Shown here in pieces: positions 16,981-25,879 of a DNA stretch of 64,000 bases (position 1 is the stretch's first letter; every line of letters starts with the position of its first letter). Where the stretch lies: contig NZ_JAKWBE010000023.1 in the NCBI RefSeq assembly GCF_022513565.1, positions 1-64,000 of the forward strand, given 5' to 3'. Under the pieces are notes generated by a model, which made no database searches, was not told the DNA's origin, and saw nothing but the letters and a program-made list of their open reading frames with translations. Made by a program: the position numbers and the translations under genes. Origin of the DNA: Streptomyces gilvus (lineage in GTDB: Bacteria; Actinomycetota; Actinomycetes; Streptomycetales; Streptomycetaceae).

Positions 16981-18483
16981 ATGTGTGAGGACGCGCACGG
17001 CATCGGACGACGGGCTCTGTTCGTGACGGGCGCGGCCGCCGCCCTTACGTTGGGAGGCGTGAGCTTCGCGGCGGCCGACGGCCAGGACCAGGAGACCAGG
17101 ACGGTACGCGGCACCCTGCCCCCGGGTTCGCCGGACTTCGTCTACGTACCCGTCGAAGTCCCGTCCGGGGTAGGGGAGATCAGGGTCGCGTACACCTACG
17201 ACAGACCGTCCGTCCCGGCGGGCACGCAGGGCAACGCCCTCGACATCGGCATCTTCGACGAGCACGGCACCGAGCTGGGCGGCCAGGGCTTCCGGGGCTG
17301 GTCGGGCGGGGCACGCTCGGAGTTCTTCCTCCGCGCGGACGACGCGACGCCGGGGTATGTGCCGGGCCCTGTCGGCGAGGGCACCTGGCACGTGGCGCTG
17401 GGCCCGTACACGGTGGCGCCGCAGGGCCTGTCGTACGAGCTGACGATCACGCTGACATACGGGGAGCCCGGGGAGACGCCCAGGCCGGTCTACCCGCCCT
17501 CGCGAGCGAAGGGCCGGGGCCGGGCCTGGTACCGCGGCGACTGCCACCTCCACTCCTGGTACTCGGACGGCCGCCGCACCCCGGCCGAGATCGCGGCGCT
17601 GGCCCGCGCGGCCGGCCTGGACTTCATCAACTCCTCGGACCACAACACCCACACCTCCCACCCTCACTGGGCCACGGAGGCGGGCGACGACCTACTGATC
17701 CTCCTCGGCGAGGAGGTCACGACCCGCAACGGCCACGTGGTGGCGCTGGGGACGGACCCGGGGACCTTCATCGACTGGCGCTACCGGGCCCGCGACAACT
17801 GCTTCGGCCGTTTCGCCCGCGAGATCCGCCGGGCCGGCGGCCTGGTGGTCCCGGCCCACCCGCACGCCACCTGCGTCGGCTGCGGCTGGAAGTTCGGGTT
17901 CGGCGAGGCGGACGCGGTGGAGGTGTGGAACGGCCCGTACACGCCGGACGACGAGGTGACGCTGGCCGAGTGGGACAACATGCTGGTCGCCTCCGTCCGG
18001 GAGGGCCGTGCCTGGATCCCGGCGATGGGCAACAGCGACGCCCACCGGGACCCGGACGCCGTGGGCCTGCCCCAGACGGTGGTCCTCGCCGACGCCCTCA
18101 CCCGCGAGGCCATCCAGTCCGGCATCCGCGCGGGCCGCTCCTACGTCGCCGAGTCCGCGAAGGTCTCCCTGACCTTCACGGCCTCGGGCGCCCGGGGCGA
18201 ACACGCGGGCATCGGCGAGCGGTTGGCGGTGGCCGCGGACACTCCGGTCACCGTCCGGGTGGAGGCGACGGGCGCTCCCCGCTGCACGATCCGCCTGGTC
18301 ACGGACCAGGGCGTCCTGTACACGAGCGACCTCCTGCCGGTGTCGGGGTCGGGGGCGGCGGAGTGGCGCACGACACCGGCGTACGCGGCGTACGTCCGCG
18401 CGGAGGTACGGCACGAGACGGCGGCGGGGCCGGTACCGGGGGCGTTGGCGGCGTTCACGAACCCGATCTTTCTGGGGCGATAA
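16981..18483 (+). CDS. TAT-secreted CehA/McbA-type (PHP fold) metallohydrolase
   Basis: 500 residues. A twin-Arg signal (RRALFVTGAAAALTLGG) precedes a beta-rich N-terminal domain of about 170 residues and a PHP-type metal-dependent hydrolase domain. Metal ligand motifs are visible in order: GDCHLHSWYSDG, NSSDHN, LGEEV, PAHPH and NSDAHRD. Relatives hydrolyse phosphodiesters or carbamate esters; the substrate here is unknown. The C-terminal 100 residues form another beta domain. GGAAGG precedes the chosen ATG. The signal implies folding with metal in the cytoplasm before export. Confidence 0.88.
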   Translation: MCEDAHGIGRRALFVTGAAAALTLGGVSFAAADGQDQETRTVRGTLPPGSPDFVYVPVEVPSGVGEIRVAYTYDRPSVPAGTQGNALDIGIFDEHGTELGGQGFRGWSGGARSEFFLRADDATPGYVPGPVGEGTWHVALGPYTVAPQGLSYELTITLTYGEPGETPRPVYPPSRAKGRGRAWYRGDCHLHSWYSDGRRTPAEIAALARAAGLDFINSSDHNTHTSHPHWATEAGDDLLILLGEEVTTRNGHVVALGTDPGTFIDWRYRARDNCFGRFAREIRRAGGLVVPAHPHATCVGCGWKFGFGEADAVEVWNGPYTPDDEVTLAEWDNMLVASVREGRAWIPAMGNSDAHRDPDAVGLPQTVVLADALTREAIQSGIRAGRSYVAESAKVSLTFTASGARGEHAGIGERLAVAADTPVTVRVEATGAPRCTIRLVTDQGVLYTSDLLPVSGSGAAEWRTTPAYAAYVRAEVRHETAAGPVPGALAAFTNPIFLGR

Positions 18484-18853
18484 GACCTGAAGGCCTAAAT
18501 CGCCTCCCCTGCCACTCCACTAAACCCAACGAGGTCATTCCGTCAGTGCTGCCGTCAGAGGTGCAGACCAACGGTCGGGCTACGGCAGGAGTGTCAGCGC
18601 GGGGACGTGGGCGGGCTCTATGTAGGACGGCCCCGCGGCCTCGGACAGCTGGATGGGCAGAGGTTCACCCCCGCTGGTGTGCGGGCAGTCGCCCGAGGAT
18701 TGCCAGGAACTTGGTCCATGTCCCAGCGTGTGGCGTGTCTGGTACCTCCCCCTCCCCGTCGGAGGCGACGCGCCAGCAGCCAGATTCCGGTCAGCCTGGT
18801 CACGGGCCGCTGCCTGTCTGGGAGCCGGGTTCGGCTGCGCCAGCGGTGAGCGG
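18484..18853. other. 370-bp gap with no recognised gene
   Basis: No convincing gene, tRNA or palindrome was found. A minus-strand frame ending at 18580 reads coherently for about 35 residues (PHTSGGEPLPIQLSEAAGPS) but has no supported start, so it may be the tail of a lost small gene. Confidence 0.4.
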
Positions 18854-19258
18854 CTACTCCGCGCCGAGGATGCGCAGGCCGTGGTGGGCTCGGAAGTCCT
18901 CGTAGTCCTTGAGGTTGAGCGTGGCCAGCGGCAGGTCGTAGGTGAGGGCACAGGCCGCGATCCACATGTCGTTGATCGGGCGTGGGTGTCCGCGCTGGAT
19001 GCCCGCGGCCGACAGGCGGCCCCAGGTCGCGGCGACGGCTTCATCGCCGGGCAGGACCGGGATGCCGGAGAGCCAGTCGGCGAGTTCCTGGCGGCTGCGG
19101 GCGCCCCAGTGGCGGATCTCGGTCCACTTGGTCAGTTCGCCGAAGGTCACGAAGGTGATCAGCGGCTTGCGGCCGATCAGCCTGGTGGCGAGCGGGCCGG
19201 CGAGCTTGCGCTTGTGGGACAGCGAGGCGACGTCGGTGTCGAGGATGACGGGTTGCAC
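18854..19258 (-). CDS. PIN-domain toxin (VapC-like)
   Basis: 134-residue PIN-fold ribonuclease. Acidic residues of the active site are visible: D7 and D9 in VILDTDVAS, the Glu in FGELTKW, the Asp in PINDMWIAACAL and the Asp in NLKDYEDF. VapC toxins cleave tRNA or rRNA and are held inactive by a cognate antitoxin. The GTG start lies nine bases after the antitoxin stop, so the pair is co-transcribed. Confidence 0.88.
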   Translation of the reverse strand: MQPVILDTDVASLSHKRKLAGPLATRLIGRKPLITFVTFGELTKWTEIRHWGARSRQELADWLSGIPVLPGDEAVAATWGRLSAAGIQRGHPRPINDMWIAACALTYDLPLATLNLKDYEDFRAHHGLRILGAE

Positions 19259-19267
19259 GGCGGCGGC

Positions 19268-19465
19268 TCAGGCGACGTCGCGGTGGCGCTCGGCGTACGT
19301 GAAGGCCAGGAACTCCTCCAGTTCCTCGTCCGACTCGAAGGTGTCGGCGGCGAGGTCGTCCAGGGACCGGATCGGCTGGGTGTTCTTCGCGGCCAGCAGC
19401 TCCTCGACCGAAACCCGGGGTCGAAGCGGTGGATAGCCGGAGTACTCCGCGCCGGGTGTGCTCAT
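19268..19465 (-). CDS. Putative antitoxin of the PIN toxin
   Basis: 65-residue acidic protein upstream of the PIN toxin. It contains VSVEELLAAKNTQPIRSLDDL and an acidic tail (FESDEELEEFLAFTYAERH), which could wrap the toxin. No ribbon-helix-helix, AbrB or Phd DNA-binding start is obvious, so it is assigned by position and composition. The start is fixed by GGAGG a few bases upstream; the frame extends 14 codons further without support. Confidence 0.7.
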   Translation of the reverse strand: MSTPGAEYSGYPPLRPRVSVEELLAAKNTQPIRSLDDLAADTFESDEELEEFLAFTYAERHRDVA

Positions 19466-19541
19466 CGGGACCTCCACGGGACGGGCTGCGGCTAATGAGG
19501 CCAGCATACGGGGCTGACCCGCGCTGACACCGGGCTCCTGC

Positions 19542-19976
19542 TCACCACGCCCCCGCCCCGCACTCCGCCCACAGCAGCTTGCCGCCCTTCGAGGCGCCCA
19601 GTTCGCGGAGGACCGACGCGCCCCAGGCGTCCGCGCAGGCTCGGACCAGGGGGATGCCGCGGCCGTGTTCGGCGTTCGGTGGGGGTTCGGGGGTGGCCGC
19701 GTTCGTGAAGCCGGGCGGGACCCGTGGGTCCGTGTCCCATACGGCCACGCGGAGGCGGCCCGGTTCGGAGGACAGGAGGCGCAGGGCGTACGGGCCCTTG
19801 GTGTGGCAGTGCGAGTTGGTCAGCAGCTCCGCCGCCAGCAGTTCCGCGGTGGGGGTCAGCTCCGGCATCCCGTGAGCGGCGAGTACGAGTCTGAGGGTGC
19901 CCCGTGCGATACCCGGTGCGCGTGGATCACGCGGAAGGTGCAGGGTGTAGTTCCAGGACGGGGATACGGTGGCCAT
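19542..19976 (-). CDS. Anti-sigma-factor-like ATPase (HATPase_c, RsbW type)
   Basis: 144-residue single-domain GHKL ATPase of the type abundant in Streptomyces. The N box is LLAAELLTNSHCHT, the G1 box VWDTDPR and the G2 box HGRGIPLVRA. It is divergent from a DUF5753 HTH regulator and a DUF397 protein, an arrangement seen repeatedly in Streptomyces and linked to developmental control (WhiJ-like systems). The partner, a sigma or anti-sigma protein, is not encoded next to it. Confidence 0.85.
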   Translation of the reverse strand: MATVSPSWNYTLHLPRDPRAPGIARGTLRLVLAAHGMPELTPTAELLAAELLTNSHCHTKGPYALRLLSSEPGRLRVAVWDTDPRVPPGFTNAATPEPPPNAEHGRGIPLVRACADAWGASVLRELGASKGGKLLWAECGAGAW

Positions 19977-20177
19977 CGGAAGTCTCCGGTCACTGAGGGG
20001 AGTTGGACAGGTGCCTGGTGTCGATGCCGTGGCGTCCCACGGTGCGCTTCCAGACGGGGCGCCCGGAGAAGACGATAGGGGGAGCGCAAAGCTGCTTTGC
20101 GTGAGTTCGAAGAATCTGGGCGACTTCTCCCTCGTGTGGGTGACAAACTCGCGGTACGGCCGCTAGGAGGAGGTCCC

Positions 20178-21032
20178 ATGGCGCCCAGACCCGCGCCGAC
20201 GGCCCGACGCGTCCGGCTCGGCACGGAGCTGCGCAAACTCCGTGAGAGGGCCGGGCTGACCTCGACCGAGGCCGCACACCTGCTCGGCACGAGTTCGGGT
20301 CAACTCAGCAACGTCGAGTCGGCCCGCTTCGGCGTGAGTCCGGACCGTGTGCGGGCGATGGCCGGCGTCTACTCCTGCACGAACCAGCCCTACGTCGACG
20401 CCCTGGCCGACATGGCGGCCGAGAAGGCCCGCGGCCAATGGTGGGACGCGTACCGCGAGGTGCTGCCGTCAGGACTGCTCACCCTCGCCGAACTGGAGCA
20501 CCACGCCAGCGCCGTCCGTACCGCGTTCACCGCGCACATCCCCGGCATGCTCCAGACCAGCGAGCACGCCCGGGAGATCTTCAGCCACGCGATCCCGGCC
20601 CCCACCCCGCCGGAGGTCGAGCACCGCGTCTCGCACCGGATCAAGCGCCAGGACTTCGTGTTCCGGGAGCGCCCCAATCCGTACAGCACGGTGATCCATG
20701 AGGCAGCCCTGCACATGCGGGTCGGCGGCCGGCGGGTGGCCCGTGAGCAGTTGCGCCACCTGCTCGACATGAGCGAACGCGACCACATCACCCTGCGGGT
20801 GCTTCCGTTCGACATCGGGGCGTTCCCCGGCTCGGGTCAGTCCATCAACTACCTGTGCGGTCCCGTACCGGCCCTGGACACTGTGCAGTTGGACCAGTTC
20901 CACGGTCCCGTACTCCTGGACGCCGAGGCCCATCTGGAGAAGTACCGGCGGCTTCTCGACGTCGTCGAAGCCATGTCCCTCAGCCCGGCGAAGTCCCGGG
21001 ATCTGATCCTCGCCATCGTCCAGAACATGTGA
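20178..21032 (+). CDS. HTH (XRE) regulator with DUF5753 domain, WhiJ-like
   Basis: 284 residues. The N-terminal helix-turn-helix (LGTELRKLRERAGLTSTEAAHLLGTSSGQLSNVESARFG) is followed by a DUF5753 effector domain with IPGMLQTSEHAREIF and HLLDMSERDHITLRVLPF. The start has AGGAGGAGG upstream; the frame extends 27 codons more without a ribosome site. The next gene, DUF397, follows after 10 bp, the standard pairing for this family. Probably a developmental or stress repressor whose activity the DUF397 protein modulates. Confidence 0.92.
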   Translation: MAPRPAPTARRVRLGTELRKLRERAGLTSTEAAHLLGTSSGQLSNVESARFGVSPDRVRAMAGVYSCTNQPYVDALADMAAEKARGQWWDAYREVLPSGLLTLAELEHHASAVRTAFTAHIPGMLQTSEHAREIFSHAIPAPTPPEVEHRVSHRIKRQDFVFRERPNPYSTVIHEAALHMRVGGRRVAREQLRHLLDMSERDHITLRVLPFDIGAFPGSGQSINYLCGPVPALDTVQLDQFHGPVLLDAEAHLEKYRRLLDVVEAMSLSPAKSRDLILAIVQNM

Positions 21033-21042
21033 AGGAGCCGGA

Positions 21043-21246
21043 ATGCCCACGCACGCCTGGCGGAAGTCCTCCTACTGCCAAGAGGGAGAGGCCTGCGTCC
21101 ACATATCCCGCACCCCCACCGCCATCCACCTCACCGACCGCCCCACCCCACCCCAAGCCGTCCTCACCGTCACCCCCGCGGCCTTCGCCGCCCTGGTCGA
21201 CGCGTTGAAGGCCCGTACACCTCTCACGCCCGTCACCACACCCTGA
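21043..21246 (+). CDS. DUF397 protein
   Basis: 67-residue partner of the DUF5753 regulator. It opens AWRKSSYCQEGEACVHISRTP and ends with AFAALVDALK, matching the short DUF397 family. GAAGGAG precedes the ATG. Its 3' end overlaps the convergent nuclease-family gene by 14 bp. Confidence 0.88.
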   Translation: MPTHAWRKSSYCQEGEACVHISRTPTAIHLTDRPTPPQAVLTVTPAAFAALVDALKARTPLTPVTTP

Positions 21247-22024
21247 GGTCCGCCGCCACCGCCGCGTGGTCCGAGGGCCAGACTCCGTCGACCGGGCCGT
21301 CGCCCGCTCGCCAGGCCCTTCGCACCGTGCCGAGGCCGGAGGCGTCCGTACCGATGTGGATGTAGTCGACGCGGGCGCCGGGGCCGTGGCTCGGGCCGTT
21401 GTAGGGGTTGGCGTGGTCCAGGGTGGCGGAGGGGGCGGACGGGTCGGCTTGGTCCCAGGCGTCGGAGAAGGTGTCCGCGCCGCGGAACAGGCGGATCTCG
21501 TCGGAGTCGGGGCCGGCGTTGAAGTCACCCGTGACGACGGGCGGGAAGTCGGTGCGGCCCCGGTGTGCCGCGACGAATCCGGCGAGGGCGGTGACCTGGC
21601 GGCAGCGGATCGCCGAGGCCGTGTGGTGGGAGGTCAAGTGGGCTGAGAAGAAGGGCACTTGGTGGCCCGGGGCGGCCACGCGCGCGTAGAGGGCGATGCG
21701 GCCGTCGTCGACGTCCTCGGGGGCGGGGAGGTGGAGCACGTCCCGCTCCACCAGCGGCCAGCGGCTGAGCACGGCGTTGCCGATCTCGACGCCCGTCCGG
21801 CCGATGCGCCGCTGCCAGCGGTCGGAGGCGGGCGAGGGGGCCCAGGTCCAGTGCATGTCGAGTTCGTCCGCGAGCCATCCCGCGAGGTTGTCGTCGCCCT
21901 CGGCCCACACCTCCTGCAGGCCCACGACGTCGGGCCGCAGGTCGTGCAGGACGGCGAGAACGGCCTTCTGCCGCTCGGCCCAGGGCCCGAAGCGCCACCA
22001 CAGGTTCCAGGTCGCGATGCGCAT
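21233..22024 (-). CDS. Endonuclease/exonuclease/phosphatase family protein
   Basis: 263-residue metal-dependent phosphodiesterase fold. Motifs include MRIATWNLWW, VGLQEVWAEG, VVTGDFNAGPDS, YIHIG and WPSDHAAV, the Asn, Glu, Asp and His ligands of the family. No signal peptide is seen, so a cytoplasmic nuclease or phosphatase is likely. The substrate cannot be named. An upstream Met six codons earlier is possible but less likely. Confidence 0.88.
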   Translation of the reverse strand: MRIATWNLWWRFGPWAERQKAVLAVLHDLRPDVVGLQEVWAEGDDNLAGWLADELDMHWTWAPSPASDRWQRRIGRTGVEIGNAVLSRWPLVERDVLHLPAPEDVDDGRIALYARVAAPGHQVPFFSAHLTSHHTASAIRCRQVTALAGFVAAHRGRTDFPPVVTGDFNAGPDSDEIRLFRGADTFSDAWDQADPSAPSATLDHANPYNGPSHGPGARVDYIHIGTDASGLGTVRRAWRAGDGPVDGVWPSDHAAVAADLRVW

Positions 22025-22134
22025 GGGGCCACCGTCTCTCATCGTTCAGGCGTTCGCAGCTCCACCGGCTGTCCGATCCGGCGTGAGAGACATTGAAGAG
22101 CATCAGAACCACGACGAGACGGAGATCCACGAAC

Positions 22135-22530
22135 ATGACCCGTGACCACGAGAGCAGGTACCGGCTCGCCACCGCCTTCCAGCGCCGGCTCAACCCGATC
22201 ATGCGCCGCCTGCCGCTCCAGACGGTGCTGGAGACGACCGGCCGCACCTCCGGACTCCCCCGCCGTACCCCGGTCGGCGGGCGGCGGGTCGGGGACTCGT
22301 TCTGGATGGTGTCGGAGTTCGGGGAGCGCGCTCAGTACATCCGCAACATCAAGGCCGACCCGAGGGTGCGGGTCCGCATCCGCGGCCGCTGGCACACCGG
22401 CACCGCCCACCTCCTCCCCGACGACGACCCCGTAGCCCGCCTGCGCGCCCTCCGCTCCCTGAACAGCGTGGCGGTACGGGCGATCGGGGCCGGGTTGTTG
22501 ACTGTGCGGGTGGATCTGGACCGGGGATGA
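22135..22530 (+). CDS. Deazaflavin-dependent nitroreductase family (DUF385/Ddn-like)
   Basis: 131 residues with the split beta-barrel F420-binding fold. VLETTGRTSGLPRRTPVGG and RAQYIRNIKADPRVRVRIRGRWHTG are typical of Ddn-like proteins, which reduce quinones or nitro compounds with F420H2. The chosen ATG starts the conserved part. It converges on the aldehyde dehydrogenase gene with a 21-bp gap. F420 use is inferred from the family and from fbiC nearby. Confidence 0.85.
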   Translation: MTRDHESRYRLATAFQRRLNPIMRRLPLQTVLETTGRTSGLPRRTPVGGRRVGDSFWMVSEFGERAQYIRNIKADPRVRVRIRGRWHTGTAHLLPDDDPVARLRALRSLNSVAVRAIGAGLLTVRVDLDRG

Positions 22531-22551
22531 CCGAATCGACCAGGAGGGCCA

Positions 22552-24015
22552 CTACGTGAAACCCCACACGATCGACTGCACCTCCCCGTACGCGTGCAGG
22601 GCGTACGAGCCCACGTCGCGGCCGACCCCGCTCCGCTTGAAGCCGCCGAACGGGGCCTCCATGTTGCGGCCGACCGTGTTGACGCCCACGCCCCCCGCCC
22701 GCAGCCGCCGGGCCACCCGGAACGCCCTCGCCACGTCCCCCGACCAGACGTAGTCGATGAGCCCGTAGTCGCTGTCGTTGGCCAGGGCGACGCCCTCGTC
22801 CTCCTCGTCGAAGGGGATGACGACGACCACCGGGCCGAAGATCTCCTCGCGGGCCACCCGCATGTCGTTCGTGCAGTCGGCGAGGAGCGTCGGGGAGACG
22901 TGGAAACCCCGGTCGAGTGACGGGCGTTCGCCACCCGCGACCACCACCGCGCCCTCCTTGCGGCCCAGTTCGACGTACGACTCCACCCGGTCCCGGTGGG
23001 CCGCGGAGATCACCGGACCGACCACGGTGTCCGGCTCCCTCGGGTCACCCACCTTCAACCGGCCCGCGTACGCGGCCAGTTGGTCCACCAGGCGGTCGTA
23101 CACCCCGCGCTGCGCCAGCACCCGCGTCGGTGCGGTGCAGATCTGGCCGCTGTAGAAGGAGAAGGTCGTGCCGATCCCGGCCACCGCCGAGGCGACGTCC
23201 GCGTCGTCGAAGACGACCGCCGCGCCCTTCCCGCCCAGCTCCATCAACTGCCGCTTCATCGACCGTCCGCACACCTCGCCGATGCGCTGCCCCACCGCCG
23301 TCGACCCGGTGAAGCTCACCATGTCGACGTCGGCCGACTCCACCGCCGCCTCGCCGACGGCCACCGACCGCCCGGACACGACGTTCACCACGCCCCGCGG
23401 CACGCCCGCCGCCTCCAGCGCCTCCGCCATCCGGTAGACCGACAGGGGGTCCTGCGGGGCGGGCTTCACCACCACCGTGTTGCCCATGGCCAGGGCGGGC
23501 GCGACCTTCCCGGCCGGGTTGGCCCACGGGTTGTTGTACGAGGTGATGCAGGTGACCACCCCCACCGGTTGCCGCACGGCGAGCGCACCGAACACCCCCG
23601 CGCGCCCCATCGGCCCGGCCTCGTTGATCTGCGGCGGGATCGCCCACTCGGCGGGCTCCACGCGCGCGTACCGCCGGAACCGGGCCACGCCCACCCCGAC
23701 CTGCATCGCCCGCGCCGTCCCGGTGGTCGCCCCGGTCTCCGCCTGCGCCAGCTCGGCGTACGCCACGAAGCGGCTGCCGATGATGTCCGCGGCCCGGCCG
23801 AGGACCGCCGCCCGTTCCTCCGGCGGGGTCCTCGACCACGGCCCGAAGGCCTCGCGGGCCGCGGCGCAGGCCGCGTGCACCTGATCCCGCGAGGCCTCCG
23901 GAGCCCACCCGACGGTCTCCTCCGTCGCCGGGTCGACGACGGCGTAGTACCCGCCGTCCGGCTCGACCCAGCGCCCCCCGACGAACAGCCGCTGCCCGTC
24001 GGCCATGTCGCTCAC
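22552..24015 (-). CDS. NAD(P)-dependent aldehyde dehydrogenase
   Basis: 487 residues, the last gene of a minus-strand operon with an amidohydrolase and an LLM oxidoreductase. The catalytic Cys is in SGQICTAPTR, the general-base Glu in MELGGKGA, and the cofactor loop is FTGSTAVGQRIGE. The GTG start overlaps the amidohydrolase stop as GTGA, so the genes are translationally coupled; an ATG three codons later is possible. The specific aldehyde is unknown. The operon has the shared CTGACG palindrome at its head. Confidence 0.93.
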   Translation of the reverse strand: MSDMADGQRLFVGGRWVEPDGGYYAVVDPATEETVGWAPEASRDQVHAACAAAREAFGPWSRTPPEERAAVLGRAADIIGSRFVAYAELAQAETGATTGTARAMQVGVGVARFRRYARVEPAEWAIPPQINEAGPMGRAGVFGALAVRQPVGVVTCITSYNNPWANPAGKVAPALAMGNTVVVKPAPQDPLSVYRMAEALEAAGVPRGVVNVVSGRSVAVGEAAVESADVDMVSFTGSTAVGQRIGEVCGRSMKRQLMELGGKGAAVVFDDADVASAVAGIGTTFSFYSGQICTAPTRVLAQRGVYDRLVDQLAAYAGRLKVGDPREPDTVVGPVISAAHRDRVESYVELGRKEGAVVVAGGERPSLDRGFHVSPTLLADCTNDMRVAREEIFGPVVVVIPFDEEDEGVALANDSDYGLIDYVWSGDVARAFRVARRLRAGGVGVNTVGRNMEAPFGGFKRSGVGRDVGSYALHAYGEVQSIVWGFT

Positions 24016-25742
24016 CGGGTGCTCACCGTCCTGGTGTCCCGCCCGGATCGCAGCACCTTCCCCGGTACGGCGCCGCTCACCACGTCGTCCCGGATCGCCT
24101 CGACCCCGTTGACCCACACGGCCCGCACCCCGAGGGCCTTGGCGTCCAGCCGCGGACTGTCACCCGGCAGGTCGTGCACCAGGGTGGCCGAGGCCGCGCC
24201 GATCCGTTCCGGGTCGAAGAGCACGAGGTCCGCATGGAAGCCCTCCGCCACCCGGCCCCGCTCGCGCAGGCCGAAGAGCCGCGCCGGGTCGTCCGTCAGC
24301 ATCTTCACCGCCTGCTCCAGCCCCACCAGCCTGCGTCCGCGCAGACAGTCGCCGAGGAAGCGGGTGGTGTACGGCGCCCCGCACATCCGGTCCAGGTGCG
24401 CCCCGGCGTCGGACCCGCCCAGCAGCACGTCCTCGTGCTGCCAGGTCTCGGCGCGCAGGGCCCAGGACGCCGGGTCGTTGTCGGTCGGCATGGGCCACAG
24501 GACCGTACGCAGCTCGTCGGCGGCGCAGATCTCCACCAGGCACTGGAACGGGTCCTGCCCCCGCTCCGCCGCGATGTCCCGCACCACCCGGCCGGTCAGC
24601 CCGCGGTTCGCCTCGCTGTAGGTGTCGCCGATGACGTACCGCCCGAAGTCCGCGAGCCGCCGGAAGACGCCCGCCTCCTTGGACCCGGCACGCCGCAGCA
24701 TCTCGGCGCGCACGGCCGGGTCCCTCAGCCGCGCGATGCGCTCCGGCACCGGAAGCCCCAGGATCGGGCCCCATCCCGGGATCAGGTTCAGCGCGCAGAA
24801 GGTACCCAGGGACATGTTCATGGGCGTGAGGATCGGCATGGTCAGCGCGACGACCCGGCCGCCGGCCTTCCGCGCCTGCTCGCTCGCCTGCAGCTGCCGG
24901 GGCACGCGCTCGGGGACGGACGCGTCGATGGTCAGCACGTTCCAGTTCAGCGGCCGCCCGGCCGCCGCGCTCATCTCCGCGAACAGTTCGATCTCGGCGT
25001 CGCTGAACTGGTCCAGGCACCCGGCGACGATCGCCTCGATCTGCGTCCCCTCGTGCTCCCCCACGGCCCGCGACAGCGCCAGCAGCTCCGCCGGCTTCGC
25101 GTGCCGGGAGGCCACGGGCTGTCCGTCGCCGTCGGAGTGGGTCGAGGACTGCGTGGTGGAGAACCCCCAGGCCCCCGCGTCCATCGCCTCGTGCAACAGC
25201 CGTACGATCTCACCCAGTTGCTCCGCACTGGGCTGCCCCCCGACCGCGTCCGGCCCCATGACATGCCGCCGCAGCGCGCAATGCCCCACCATGAACCCGG
25301 CGTTGACGGCGATCCGCCCCTCAAGGGCGTCCAGGTACTCCCCGAAGGACCGCCAACTCCACGGCGCCCCCTCCTCCAACGCCACCAACGACATCCCCTC
25401 GACCTTGGACATCATCCGCCGCGTGTAGTCGGCGTCCTCGGGCCGATCGGGATTGAGCGGCGCCAGCGTGAACCCACAGTTCCCGGCGGCGACGGTGGTG
25501 ACGCCGTGGTTGAGGGAGGGCGTCGCGTACGGATCCCAGAACAGCTGGGCGTCATAGTGGGTGTGCGGATCGACGAACCCGGGCGCGAGGACGAGCCCGG
25601 ACGCGTCCTCAGTGGTCCGCGCCTCCTCGGTGACCTCACCGACGACAGCGATACGCCCGTCCCGTACACCGACGTCGGCCCTGAAACCGGGCGCACCCGT
25701 CCCGTCCACGACGGTCGCACCCTTGATGACGTGATCAAGCAT
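24012..25742 (-). CDS. N-acyl-D-amino-acid deacylase-type amidohydrolase
   Basis: 576-residue metal-dependent hydrolase of the D-aminoacylase group (COG3653). The metal motif is GFVDPHTHYDAQLFWDP, followed by GNCGFTLAPL, VGHCALRR, GFSTTQSSTHSDGDG and GGSDAGAHLDRM. GGGAG precedes the ATG. It is the middle gene of an operon with an LLM oxidoreductase upstream and an aldehyde dehydrogenase downstream, so a catabolic C-N or ring-opening hydrolysis is more likely than true D-amino-acid deacylation; that is inference. Confidence 0.88.
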   Translation of the reverse strand: MLDHVIKGATVVDGTGAPGFRADVGVRDGRIAVVGEVTEEARTTEDASGLVLAPGFVDPHTHYDAQLFWDPYATPSLNHGVTTVAAGNCGFTLAPLNPDRPEDADYTRRMMSKVEGMSLVALEEGAPWSWRSFGEYLDALEGRIAVNAGFMVGHCALRRHVMGPDAVGGQPSAEQLGEIVRLLHEAMDAGAWGFSTTQSSTHSDGDGQPVASRHAKPAELLALSRAVGEHEGTQIEAIVAGCLDQFSDAEIELFAEMSAAAGRPLNWNVLTIDASVPERVPRQLQASEQARKAGGRVVALTMPILTPMNMSLGTFCALNLIPGWGPILGLPVPERIARLRDPAVRAEMLRRAGSKEAGVFRRLADFGRYVIGDTYSEANRGLTGRVVRDIAAERGQDPFQCLVEICAADELRTVLWPMPTDNDPASWALRAETWQHEDVLLGGSDAGAHLDRMCGAPYTTRFLGDCLRGRRLVGLEQAVKMLTDDPARLFGLRERGRVAEGFHADLVLFDPERIGAASATLVHDLPGDSPRLDAKALGVRAVWVNGVEAIRDDVVSGAVPGKVLRSGRDTRTVSTR

Positions 25743-25782
25743 GGGGGCTCCCTTTTCACTTGCGGGGACATGTCCGACCTGA

Positions 25783-25870
25783 AGGGGCGCGGGGCTGTGT
25801 CGATGTGCCGCTGTGTCGATGTGCGGCTCCGCCGCGCGGGCGCGACCAGCCCCCACACACCCGCACCCCG
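25783..25870 (-). repeat. Streptomyces intergenic repeat, copy 1
   Basis: AGGGGCGCGGGGCTGTGTCG ... GCGGCTCCGCCGCG ... GGGCGCGACCAGCC matches a second copy near 62.6 kb with only a few changes. This copy carries an internal 16-bp duplication of CTGTGTCGATGTGC. It sits between two minus-strand genes of one catabolic operon and contains a short GCGGCTCCGCCGC hairpin. Confidence 0.8.
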
Positions 25871-25879
25871 CGACGGCGA

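Noticed and set aside
18580..19044. 154-residue minus-strand frame in the gap before the PIN toxin
   Set aside because: Its first two thirds overlap the toxin gene and are Arg/Pro-rich; only the last 35 residues look protein-like and have no start.
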